DNA of 6,242 nucleotides from JBKHJZ01 sp046537875 (lineage in GTDB: Bacteria > Actinomycetota > Acidimicrobiia > Acidimicrobiales > VFJN01), in assembly GCA_046537875.1 (NCBI GenBank), contig JBKHJZ010000186.1:1-6242 (forward strand). The letters are read 5' to 3'. A model generated the notes under the pieces. The model was not told the origin of the DNA. It ran no database searches and saw only the letters and a list, made by a program, of their open reading frames with translations. Numbering within the stretch: the first letter of the stretch is position 1; each line of letters opens with the position of its first letter. Of the stretch, positions 1 to 5,481 are shown piece by piece. Made by a program: the position numbers and the translations under genes.

Positions 1-113
1 GGCGGGACCGGAAGGCCGGGCGCCGGCGGCGCCCCAGGATCGGGCGCGACCTCGCCCCGGACCGGGGTCTCCCCGGTGGTGCGCGGTTCGCCAGCGGACA
101 TGTGGTCCAGCAT
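1..113 (-). CDS. Possible N-terminus of a divergent gene, cut by the left edge
   Basis: A minus-strand frame starts at ATG 113-111, or at a second in-frame ATG at 101-99, and stays open to the window edge. The first residues read MLDHMSAGEPRTTGETPV, followed by a Pro/Ala/Gly-rich stretch that looks like a disordered N-terminus. Third codon positions are mostly G or C. An AGGG sits 9 nt before the upper ATG, within the last heptamer of the regulatory array; the lower ATG has no obvious ribosome binding site. The main support is context: the array at 123-214 is mirror-symmetric, as expected if it serves genes on both sides. Only about 37 residues are visible and the product is unknown. A competing plus-strand frame is open from 1 to a stop at 148-150, so this call is tentative. 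Confidence 0.35.
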   Translation of the reverse strand, partial: MLDHMSAGEPRTTGETPVRGEVAPDPGAPPAPGLPVP

Positions 114-122
114 GGCCGGCCA

Positions 123-214
123 CCCTGCACTGCGCCTGGACAGAACCTGAGAGTTGCCTGTGAACCCCGTCGCGCTCAGGTTGCTCCCAGGTTTCGCGCA
201 GCCATCACTCAGGT
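123..214. promoter_or_regulatory. Symmetric array of eight CAG-core heptamers with 11-bp period (candidate PhoP-type operator)
   Basis: On the plus strand there are four heptamers: CTCAGGT (175-181), CCCAGGT (186-192), CGCAGCC (197-203) and CTCAGGT (208-214). On the minus strand there are four more: CACAGGC (162-156), CTCAGGT (151-145), TCCAGGC (140-134) and TGCAGGG (129-123). Every neighbouring pair is separated by exactly 4 bp, giving an 11-bp repeat, and the two halves mirror each other about 168.5. OmpR/PhoB-family regulators bind tandem direct repeats about 11 bp apart; the Mycobacterium tuberculosis PhoP box is usually given as TCACAGC-N4-TCACAGC, which shares the CAG core and the 7+4 spacing. 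The regulator encoded at 320 is strongly PhoP-like, so autoregulation plus control of a divergent gene is the natural inference. Binding itself is not shown by the sequence. Confidence 0.75.
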
Positions 215-246
215 CGAGAGAGAATGCTCTGGTCGGAGCCGCCTCG

Positions 247-290
247 GGTGGCGGTACCGTCGATGCTCGCCGACCACGGCCGGTACCACC
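247..290 (+). other. Possible leader hairpin upstream of the response regulator
   Basis: GGTACCG (253-259) can pair with CGGTACC (281-287), extended after a 3-nt bulge by GGT (247-249) with ACC (288-290). The loop is 21 nt. It lies in the 105-nt stretch between the heptamer array and the chosen start codon at 320, so it would be in the 5' leader of the two-component mRNA if transcription starts near 220. Nothing else is recognisable in this leader. In GC-rich DNA a stem of this size can arise by chance. Confidence 0.25.
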
Positions 291-300
291 GCCCCGACCC

Positions 301-306
301 GGGAGG
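301..306 (+). promoter_or_regulatory. Ribosome binding site that selects the response-regulator start
   Basis: GGGAGG lies 13 nt before ATG 320. The spacing is a little long, but this is the only good purine-rich match near a candidate start. In-frame ATGs at 224 and 263 lack one at suitable spacing and would add an N-terminal extension unlike the family. Confidence 0.55.
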
Positions 307-319
307 TCAACGACCAGAC

Positions 320-1048
320 ATGCCCGAGTCCCTTCCGCCCACCAACGGCCAGACGCCCGAGGCCCGCCTGCTCGTGGTCGACGACGAGCCCAACATCGTC
401 GACCTCCTCTCCACCAGCCTGCGCTTCGCCGGCTTCGAGGTGGTGACCGCGTTGACCGGCGGCGACGCCGTCAAGGCCGTCGAGCGCGCCCGGCCCGACC
501 TGGTGCTCCTCGACGTGATGCTTCCGGACATCGACGGGTTCGTCGTGCTCCGGCGCCTTCGCGCCTCCGCCCGGCCGATCCCCGTGCTGTTCCTCACCGC
601 CCGCGACGCCAGCGACGACAAGGTCCAGGGCCTCACGCTGGGCGGCGACGACTACGTGACCAAACCGTTCAGCCTCGAGGAGGTCATCGCCCGCATCCGG
701 GCGGTGCTGCGCCGGACGCGGGTCCACGACGCGATCGCTCCCCGGCTCACGGTCGGCGACCTCGAGCTCGACGAGGACAGTCACGAGGTCTGGCGGGCCG
801 GCCGGGAGGTGCAGCTCTCCCCCACCGAGTTCAACCTGCTGCGCTATCTGATGGCCAACGCCGGCCGGGTGCTGTCGAAGGCACAGATCCTCGACCACGT
901 GTGGAGCTACGACTTCGACGGCGACGGCAACATCGTCGAGTCGTACGTCTCGTACCTGCGGCGCAAGCTCGACGACGGGGAGCAACCGCTGATCCACACG
1001 GTGCGGGGCATCGGGTACGTGCTGCGCCCGCCCCGCGCCAGCGCGTGA
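320..1048 (+). CDS. PhoP-like OmpR/PhoB-family response regulator
   Basis: This 242-residue DNA-binding response regulator is phosphorylated by its partner kinase and then acts on promoters in the cytoplasm. The receiver domain spans about residues 16-130. It has the acidic pair D21/D22, phospho-acceptor D65 in LLDVMLPD, switch residues T93 and Y112, and K115 in YVTKPF. The winged-helix effector (about 142-238) includes LSPTEFNLLRY, ILDHVW and the recognition-helix stretch VESYVSYLRRKL, ending in RGIGYVLR. From memory this matches M. tuberculosis PhoP (247 aa) closely along the whole length, although TcrX and other paralogues are also similar, so no symbol is assigned. The start at 320 is preferred because of the upstream GGGAGG and the normal family length; in-frame ATGs at 224 and 263 are alternatives. 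Its stop overlaps the kinase start by one base. The heptamer array 106 bp upstream suggests autoregulation. Confidence 0.96.
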   Translation: MPESLPPTNGQTPEARLLVVDDEPNIVDLLSTSLRFAGFEVVTALTGGDAVKAVERARPDLVLLDVMLPDIDGFVVLRRLRASARPIPVLFLTARDASDDKVQGLTLGGDDYVTKPFSLEEVIARIRAVLRRTRVHDAIAPRLTVGDLELDEDSHEVWRAGREVQLSPTEFNLLRYLMANAGRVLSKAQILDHVWSYDFDGDGNIVESYVSYLRRKLDDGEQPLIHTVRGIGYVLRPPRASA

Positions 1049-2787
1049 TGCCTCGCCCGGTGCGCGCCGTCTGGCGGAGGACGCCGCTGTGGCTGCGCCT
1101 CATCGCCGCGCTGCTCGCACTGTCGTTCGCCGCGCTCACGGTGATGGGCCTGTTCGGAGCGCGGCTGCTCCGCACCTACCTCATCGATCAGCTCGACAAC
1201 CAGCTCCGCGACGCAGCGGCCGTCGTCACCCGCAACGAGCCGTCACCGAGCGGTTCCGGCAACGTTCTCACCGGGGCGGCGACGGCGCTGACCGGCGGCG
1301 AGCAGCCCCCGCGGGATTCCGGTGCCATGTTCGCCGACCTGTTCGGCCTGCTCGCCGACGCCAACGCCAGCCGCGGACCGACCCTGCCCAGCGACTTCCA
1401 TGTGGCGCTCCAGGGCGGGGCGGGCGAGCTGTTGGGCCAGTTCCCGTCGCTGCTCCGTGCCGACGAGCCCCCTCCCGACCTCCCCGAGATGACGCCGGAG
1501 GAGGCCGAGGAGCGTGGGGGCACGCCGTTCACCGTGTCCTCCGAGGGAGACGGTGGCGCATCCTGGCGGGTCCTCCCGGTGCCTCTCGGCCGGGGCCTGG
1601 GCACGCTCGTCGTCGCGGCGAGCCTCGAGGACGTCGACGCCACGGTCCAACGCCTGATCCGCATCGACATGATCGTCGGCGCCGTCGTGCTCGTCGGCCT
1701 CGCCGGTGCCGGCTACCTCTCGGTGCGCACGTCGCTCAGGCCGCTGACGCGGATCGAGGACACCGCGGCCACGATCGCCGAGGGCGACCTGTCGCGGCGC
1801 GTCCCCGACCAGCACCCACGCACCGAGGTCGGCCGGTTGGGTCGGTCCCTCAACGTGATGCTGAACCAGATCGAGACGGCGTTCCGGGAACGCGAGACGT
1901 CGGAGGCGACGGCCCGCCGGTCGGAGGAGAAGATGCGCCGCTTCGTGGCGGACGCGAGCCACGAGCTTCGTACGCCCCTCACCTCGATCAGGGGCTTCGC
2001 CGAGCTCCACCGGCAGGGCGCGGTCACCGAGCGCGACGATGTGGCGGCTCTCGTGCGCCGGATCGAGGGCGAGGCCACCCGGATGGGCCTGCTGGTCGAT
2101 GACCTGCTGCTGCTCGCCCGCCTCGACGAGGAGCGCCCCTTCGAGCGCACGTCGGTCGACCTGGTGGCGATCGCCGGGGATGCGGTCGAGGCCGCGCGGC
2201 CGGTCGCCGCGGACCGTGACATCTCCTGCGAGTCCGAGGACGGCGGCGAGCTCATCGTGACCGGCGACGCCGCCCGCCTCCGCCAGGTCGTGACCAACCT
2301 CCTCGACAACGCGCTGGCGCACACACCCGACGGAAGTCCGATCACGGTGGCCGTCCGCAGTGGCGAGATGGCGCCGGGTCGACCCTGCGGGGTGCTCGAG
2401 GTGCGCGACCAGGGACCCGGCCTCACACCCGACCAGGCCGAGCACGTGTTCGAGCGCTTCTACCGCACCGACGCGGCACGGAGTCGCGCCCAGGGCGGCA
2501 CCGGGCTGGGGTTGTCGATCGTGGCCGCGATCACCGCCGCCCACGGCGGTCGTACCGAGGTCGACAGCACGCCCGGTCACGGTTCGACCTTCCGGATCTG
2601 CCTCCCGCTCGGCATCGAGGCGGACGACGGCGACCCGGGCGACCACGCCGGGGATCCCCACGCAGGCCGCGACGCAGGGGACCTCCCCGCCGAGGTCGGT
2701 CGTCCCGATCGGCACGGCGGGGATCGCGCCCCCGACGCCGGCGAACCGGCCGCGGAGGGGCAGCGCGTCCCCGATGTCGGCACCTGA
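1048..2787 (+). CDS. Membrane sensor histidine kinase (PhoR-like), partner of the response regulator
   Basis: This 579-residue inner-membrane kinase should autophosphorylate on His and pass the phosphate to the upstream regulator. It has a first membrane helix at about 16-38, an extracytoplasmic sensor region at 39-205, and a second helix at about 206-226. A HAMP domain follows (about 227-280), with GDLSRRVP. The H-box is ADASHELRTPL with phospho-acceptor H305. The ATP-binding domain has N-box residues N417 and N421 (TNLLDNALAHTP), the G1 box RDQGPGL (453-459), the F-box ERFYRTD and the G2 box GGTGLGLSIV (483-492). The catalytic domain ends near FRICLPL (515-521); the remaining 58 residues are a charged Gly/Asp/Ala/Pro-rich tail with no domain I recognise. 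ATG 1048-1050 overlaps the regulator stop (TGATG), and there is no separate ribosome binding site, which indicates translational coupling. The sensor region gives no clue to the signal. Confidence 0.96.
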   Translation: MPRPVRAVWRRTPLWLRLIAALLALSFAALTVMGLFGARLLRTYLIDQLDNQLRDAAAVVTRNEPSPSGSGNVLTGAATALTGGEQPPRDSGAMFADLFGLLADANASRGPTLPSDFHVALQGGAGELLGQFPSLLRADEPPPDLPEMTPEEAEERGGTPFTVSSEGDGGASWRVLPVPLGRGLGTLVVAASLEDVDATVQRLIRIDMIVGAVVLVGLAGAGYLSVRTSLRPLTRIEDTAATIAEGDLSRRVPDQHPRTEVGRLGRSLNVMLNQIETAFRERETSEATARRSEEKMRRFVADASHELRTPLTSIRGFAELHRQGAVTERDDVAALVRRIEGEATRMGLLVDDLLLLARLDEERPFERTSVDLVAIAGDAVEAARPVAADRDISCESEDGGELIVTGDAARLRQVVTNLLDNALAHTPDGSPITVAVRSGEMAPGRPCGVLEVRDQGPGLTPDQAEHVFERFYRTDAARSRAQGGTGLGLSIVAAITAAHGGRTEVDSTPGHGSTFRICLPLGIEADDGDPGDHAGDPHAGRDAGDLPAEVGRPDRHGGDRAPDAGEPAAEGQRVPDVGT

Positions 2788-2805
2788 TCGTCGACCAGCG
2801 CGCTG

Positions 2806-2817
2806 GGTGAAATCACC
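2806..2817. promoter_or_regulatory. Inverted repeat, possible operator before the first ACAD gene
   Basis: GGTGA (2806-2810) and TCACC (2813-2817) form a perfect inverted repeat around AA. It overlaps the -35 position of the candidate promoter, so a small repressor could act here. It does not match the KstR or KstR2 lipid-regulator motifs as I remember them. It is short, and chance remains possible. Confidence 0.3.
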
Positions 2818-2834
2818 GTCACTGGGAGTATCCT
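2807..2834 (+). promoter_or_regulatory. Candidate promoter for the first ACAD gene
   Basis: GTGAAA (2807-2812) and TATCCT (2829-2834) are separated by 16 bp and loosely fit a housekeeping promoter. They lie in the locally most AT-rich stretch of the 116-bp gap between the kinase stop and the ATG at 2904. The -35 match is poor. Read-through from the kinase gene is also possible, as no terminator is visible in the gap. Confidence 0.3.
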
Positions 2835-2892
2835 TTTCGACTGCACCGGGTAACGAACTCTCCAGAGGACCCGGCGGGCGCCGACCTCCCCC

Positions 2893-2899
2893 GAGAGGA
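2893..2899 (+). promoter_or_regulatory. Ribosome binding site of the first ACAD gene
   Basis: GAGAGGA ends 4 nt before ATG 2904. The spacing is tight, but it supports this start, which also gives the usual ACAD N-terminus (LTSDQVELRQSAR). Confidence 0.5.
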
Positions 2900-2903
2900 C
2901 GTC

Positions 2904-4148
2904 ATGCACCTGGAGCTCACGTCGGACCAGGTCGAGCTGCGCCAGAGCGCGCGCAGCACCCTCTCCCGCGAGTGTCCACCGCGGCTCGTCCGCGACGTCG
3001 TCCACGGACGCACCGAGACCGCGCAGCTCACCAAGACGCTCGCCTGGCTCGGCTGGACCGCCCTCCCCATCCCGGCCCACCAGGGCGGGCTGGGCCAGGG
3101 CGCGGTGGAGCTCGCGATCGTCGTCGAGGAGCTGGGGCGGGTGGCGGCCCCCGGCCCCTTCCTGGCCACGATGACCCAGTTCGTCCCGGTCGTGCGGGAA
3201 GCCGCGACCGGCTCGCAGGCACACCGGTTCCTCTCGGGCGTCGCGACCGGCGAGGCCGGCGGCACGTTGGCCTTTCACGACAGCGAGCCCCCGCCGGAGG
3301 GGGGTGCGCCGATGGCCACGTCGACCACCGCGGTCGCCGACGGGGAGGGCTGGGTTCTCACCGGGCGCAAGCGGCATGTGCTCTCCGGCGCCGACGTCGA
3401 CGAGGTGGTCATCCCGGCCCGCCGCGAGGACGGCCGGCTCGCGCTGTTCACCGTGCCGGCAGCCGAGCTGAAGATCCACCCCCGGGCCGGCCTCGACCCC
3501 ACCCGACCGGTCGTCGACATCGACCTCGCGGGCGTGTGGGTGCCGGCCACCCGCCTGCTCGGCGACGAGGGCTGCGACGCCGCCGCAGCCCTCGCCCGAG
3601 CTGTCGACGAGGCGATCGTCGGCGCCGCACTCGATGCGATCGGTGCCTGCGATGCGCTCATCGAGGCCGGGGTGGCTGCCGCGACGGGTGGAGCAACCGA
3701 CGCACCGCCCGACCGCCCACCGGACGTCCACCCCCCGGCGCCGGACAACGGCCGCCACGTCACTCCGGGTGCCGCTGAGACCCTCGGACGCATGATCGCC
3801 GCGCTCGAACCGGCACGGGCGATGGCCTACCAGGCGGTGGCCGCCCAGTCCGCCGGCGCCACGGGCCTGGGGGTCAGCGCCCGCTGTGCCGCCGAGGCCG
3901 TCGCCCGGGCTCAGCGGACGGTTGCGACGGGTGCGCTCGAGCTCGTCACCGACCAGCGCACGGGCGCCCCGGTCGACACCCGGCTCGACGTGGAGCTGTG
4001 GGTACGCCGCAGCCATGCCAGCGCGTTGCTGCTCGGCACGGCGACCGATCACCGCCTGGCCGTCGCCGGCCACCTCCTCGGCGACGGCCGCCCGGCCGAA
4101 CCGGCGCCGACCGATGCGGTTCGACGGGGCGAGCCCGAGGACGGCTGA
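2904..4148 (+). CDS. Acyl-CoA dehydrogenase family protein lacking the canonical catalytic Glu and FAD motif
   Basis: This 414-residue cytosolic protein follows the ACAD pattern: an N-terminal helical domain (LTSDQVELRQSARSTL; LGWTALPIPAHQGGLGQG at 49-66; VVEELGRVAAPGPFL at 73-87), a beta-domain (WVLTGRKRHVLSGADVDEVVI at about 150-170, then LAGVWVPATRLLG), and a C-terminal helical domain. ACADs desaturate acyl-CoA thioesters with FAD. Here residues 354-369, GAPVDTRLDVELWVRR, align without gaps to the family's GIGFTWEHDLHLYLRR, placing R360 where the catalytic Glu normally sits. The YAKTRxQFGxPI segment that contacts FAD is replaced by a proline-rich stretch (about 261-287). E236 is near the position of the alternative base of isovaleryl-CoA dehydrogenase, but offset. 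It may be the non-catalytic half of a heteromeric ACAD, as in mycobacterial FadE pairs, or have another role. A degenerate gene is less likely, because the frame is intact. Confidence 0.88.
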   Translation: MHLELTSDQVELRQSARSTLSRECPPRLVRDVVHGRTETAQLTKTLAWLGWTALPIPAHQGGLGQGAVELAIVVEELGRVAAPGPFLATMTQFVPVVREAATGSQAHRFLSGVATGEAGGTLAFHDSEPPPEGGAPMATSTTAVADGEGWVLTGRKRHVLSGADVDEVVIPARREDGRLALFTVPAAELKIHPRAGLDPTRPVVDIDLAGVWVPATRLLGDEGCDAAAALARAVDEAIVGAALDAIGACDALIEAGVAAATGGATDAPPDRPPDVHPPAPDNGRHVTPGAAETLGRMIAALEPARAMAYQAVAAQSAGATGLGVSARCAAEAVARAQRTVATGALELVTDQRTGAPVDTRLDVELWVRRSHASALLLGTATDHRLAVAGHLLGDGRPAEPAPTDAVRRGEPEDG

Positions 4149-4246
4149 CCTCCCGAGGGATCACCCGCAGCGCCGCTCGCCGCGGTTGCCCCCGACCCGT
4201 GGGGTGGCTCGCAGCATGGCGCCGGAGATCGACGGCCCCCGACCCA
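4149..4246. other. Gap between the convergent ACAD genes; no clear terminator
   Basis: The two genes end facing each other with 98 bp between their stop codons. An 11-bp direct repeat, GCCCCCGACCC, occurs at 4188-4198 and 4235-4245. A weak stem of CCCC (4190-4193) with GGGG (4201-4204) exists, but no T-tract follows on either strand, so no intrinsic terminator is called. Confidence 0.4.
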
Positions 4247-5416
4247 CTACGCGCGCCGCACACCGAGGACCCGGTCGGTGATCGCCTCGTGCTGCGTCGC
4301 CGCCCCACCGTCCGGTGTGAACGACGCCAGCCACCGGCCGACCCAGTCACCGTCGGGCCAGCGCACCAGGTCGCCACCGGCCCGGTCGAGGACCGCCGGG
4401 CCGAGCGCATCCAGGGCCGCCTCCGCCACCGCCCGCTCGGCAGCGGACGTGACGAGGGGCAGCATCGCCAGCTCGGGCGCGGCGCGTCCGTCCGCCTCCT
4501 TCGAGATGCTCCAGTAGGCCAGCGCCCGCGCCGCCGCCGTCTGGGCGTGCACCCGTCCCAGGGTCGCGCAGAACCCGCGATCCTCGGCCAGCCCGCGCTC
4601 GCGGCCGAGGACGACCAGCCCGTCCACCGCCCGCTGAGCGGCCAGCAGGCTCCCGACCCAGCGGGCCGACCGCAGGCGGACGGCGATCCCGTGCAGCACG
4701 GCGGTCCCGGCCCCGGGCTCGCCGATCACGTCGCCGGCGCTCGCCGGCACCCTGGTGAGCACGACTGCGTACCGGGGTTGGTCCGCCGGTGTGGCTCCGG
4801 GGAACTCCCGCACCGAGACGCCGGCGGCCGACAGGTCGACGGCGAACACGGTCGGCTCGGTGGCGGTGGGGCGATGACCGGTGTCGTCGGGGGCGTGCTG
4901 GATCCACGCGGCGCACAGCAGGCGGTCGGCCCCCTCGGCGCCGGCGACCGGGGCGAACGTGCCCGACACCAGCCAGGCGGGATCGCCGTGTGCCGCCACC
5001 GCCACCGGTCGGCGGTCTCCGGCCGCCGAACCCTGTGGCGCGAGGCACCACACCCTGTCGCCCCGGAGCAACGGCACGACCCACTCGGCCACCTGCTCGT
5101 CGGTGCCGTGCTCGAGCAACGCCGGGACGCACGCCTCGAGGCAGTCGGGGTCGGCGGTGCGCGGGAGATCCCGTGCACCCATCTCCTCGAGGTAGATCAG
5201 GTGCTGGGTGGCGCTGGCGTCCCGCCCCCCGAGGTCGGGGCTCCAGGTCGGGACCAGCCAGCCGGCCTCGAACAGCGTCCGCTGCCAGGAGCGCAACCAC
5301 GCCGGCCGGGGTTCGGATGCGCCCCGGTCCCGTGCGGCCGGTGCCGGGGCGTGGGCGTCGAGCCACGCCACGAGCTCGGCACGGAACCGGTCGGTCGCGG
5401 GATCGGACAGATGCAC
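4247..5416 (-). CDS. Degenerate FadE-type acyl-CoA dehydrogenase family protein
   Basis: This 389-residue protein starts at GTG 5416-5414, with AGGG 7 nt upstream and an in-frame stop just above (5428-5426). The N-terminus (RFRAELVAWLDAHAP) is typical of actinobacterial FadE proteins, as are GWLVPTWSPDLGGRDAS (52-68), the YLEEMGARDLP helix (75-85), the VPAS...IGEPGAG loop (223-237) and the terminal ITDRVLGVRR. Key motifs are altered. The signature SEPGAGSD is APQGSAAGD (126-134). The flavin-contacting WTS region is TFAPVAG (153-159). GGTSEIQ is GGAATQH (370-376). There is no acidic residue between 234 and 264, where the L-x-ER-T catalytic Glu of this group lies. The fold is probably kept, but FAD binding and catalysis are doubtful. 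It lies 61 bp downstream of the disordered-protein gene on the same strand and converges on the other ACAD gene, so it may be that protein's partner. Confidence 0.88.
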   Translation of the reverse strand: MHLSDPATDRFRAELVAWLDAHAPAPAARDRGASEPRPAWLRSWQRTLFEAGWLVPTWSPDLGGRDASATQHLIYLEEMGARDLPRTADPDCLEACVPALLEHGTDEQVAEWVVPLLRGDRVWCLAPQGSAAGDRRPVAVAAHGDPAWLVSGTFAPVAGAEGADRLLCAAWIQHAPDDTGHRPTATEPTVFAVDLSAAGVSVREFPGATPADQPRYAVVLTRVPASAGDVIGEPGAGTAVLHGIAVRLRSARWVGSLLAAQRAVDGLVVLGRERGLAEDRGFCATLGRVHAQTAAARALAYWSISKEADGRAAPELAMLPLVTSAAERAVAEAALDALGPAVLDRAGGDLVRWPDGDWVGRWLASFTPDGGAATQHEAITDRVLGVRRA

Positions 5417-5423
5417 GGCGTGA

Positions 5424-5427
5424 CCCT
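5424..5427 (-). promoter_or_regulatory. Ribosome binding site of the minus-strand ACAD gene
   Basis: AGGG on the minus strand is 7 nt before GTG 5416. Together with the in-frame stop at 5428-5426, it makes this GTG the only reasonable early start. Confidence 0.5.
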
Positions 5428-5446
5428 ACCGCCGTAGCGCCTGTGA

Positions 5447-5462
5447 GTGGTGGCTATACCAC
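5447..5462. promoter_or_regulatory. Inverted repeat over the -10 of the minus-strand promoter
   Basis: GTGGT (5447-5451) and ACCAC (5458-5462) face each other across 6 bp; an alternative pairing is GTGG (5450-5453) with CCAC (5459-5462). It covers the candidate -10 element, so it could be an operator for the ACAD gene. It is short and of low certainty. Confidence 0.25.
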
Positions 5463-5481
5463 GCAGCGCAGGGAAGGTCAC
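5453..5481 (-). promoter_or_regulatory. Candidate promoter for the minus-strand ACAD gene
   Basis: On the minus strand GTGACC (5481-5476) and TATAGC (5458-5453) are spaced by 17 bp, each matching 4 of 6 consensus bases. The -35 overlaps the stop codon of the upstream gene. Transcription would begin near 5446, giving a leader of about 30 nt that contains the AGGG. The ACAD gene could therefore be expressed independently of the upstream gene. Confidence 0.4.

Noticed and set aside
224..319. Upstream starts (224, 263) for the response regulator
   Set aside because: They would add 32 or 19 residues not typical of the family, without a well-spaced ribosome binding site; the 224 start would lie 9 nt from the last heptamer of the array.
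154..1047. In-frame extension of the kinase back to 154
   Set aside because: It overlaps the whole response-regulator gene and gives an Arg/Pro-rich nonsense translation; the ATG at 1048 fits the kinase N-terminus and the TGATG overlap.
1243..2715. Long minus-strand open frame (490 codons) opposite the histidine kinase
   Set aside because: It mirrors the kinase codons in GC-rich DNA; the translation is low-complexity with no domain, while the plus strand has every kinase motif.
3672..3764. Frameshift as an explanation for the Pro-rich segment in the first ACAD
   Set aside because: The other plus-strand frame I read through this stretch does not restore the YAKTRxQFG motif, and ACAD-like sequence resumes in the same frame on both sides.
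2577..4073. Long minus-strand open frame (498 codons) opposite the first ACAD gene
   Set aside because: Antisense shadow caused by strong G/C at third codon positions; it spans the kinase end, the promoter gap and the ACAD gene and shows no recognisable domain.
4190..4204. Possible terminator stem between the convergent genes
   Set aside because: Only four base pairs, with no T-tract on either strand.
5436..5442. Single CACAGGC-like heptamer (minus strand) in the gap before the minus-strand ACAD gene
   Set aside because: No second copy 11 bp away on either side, so it lacks the tandem geometry of the array at 123-214.
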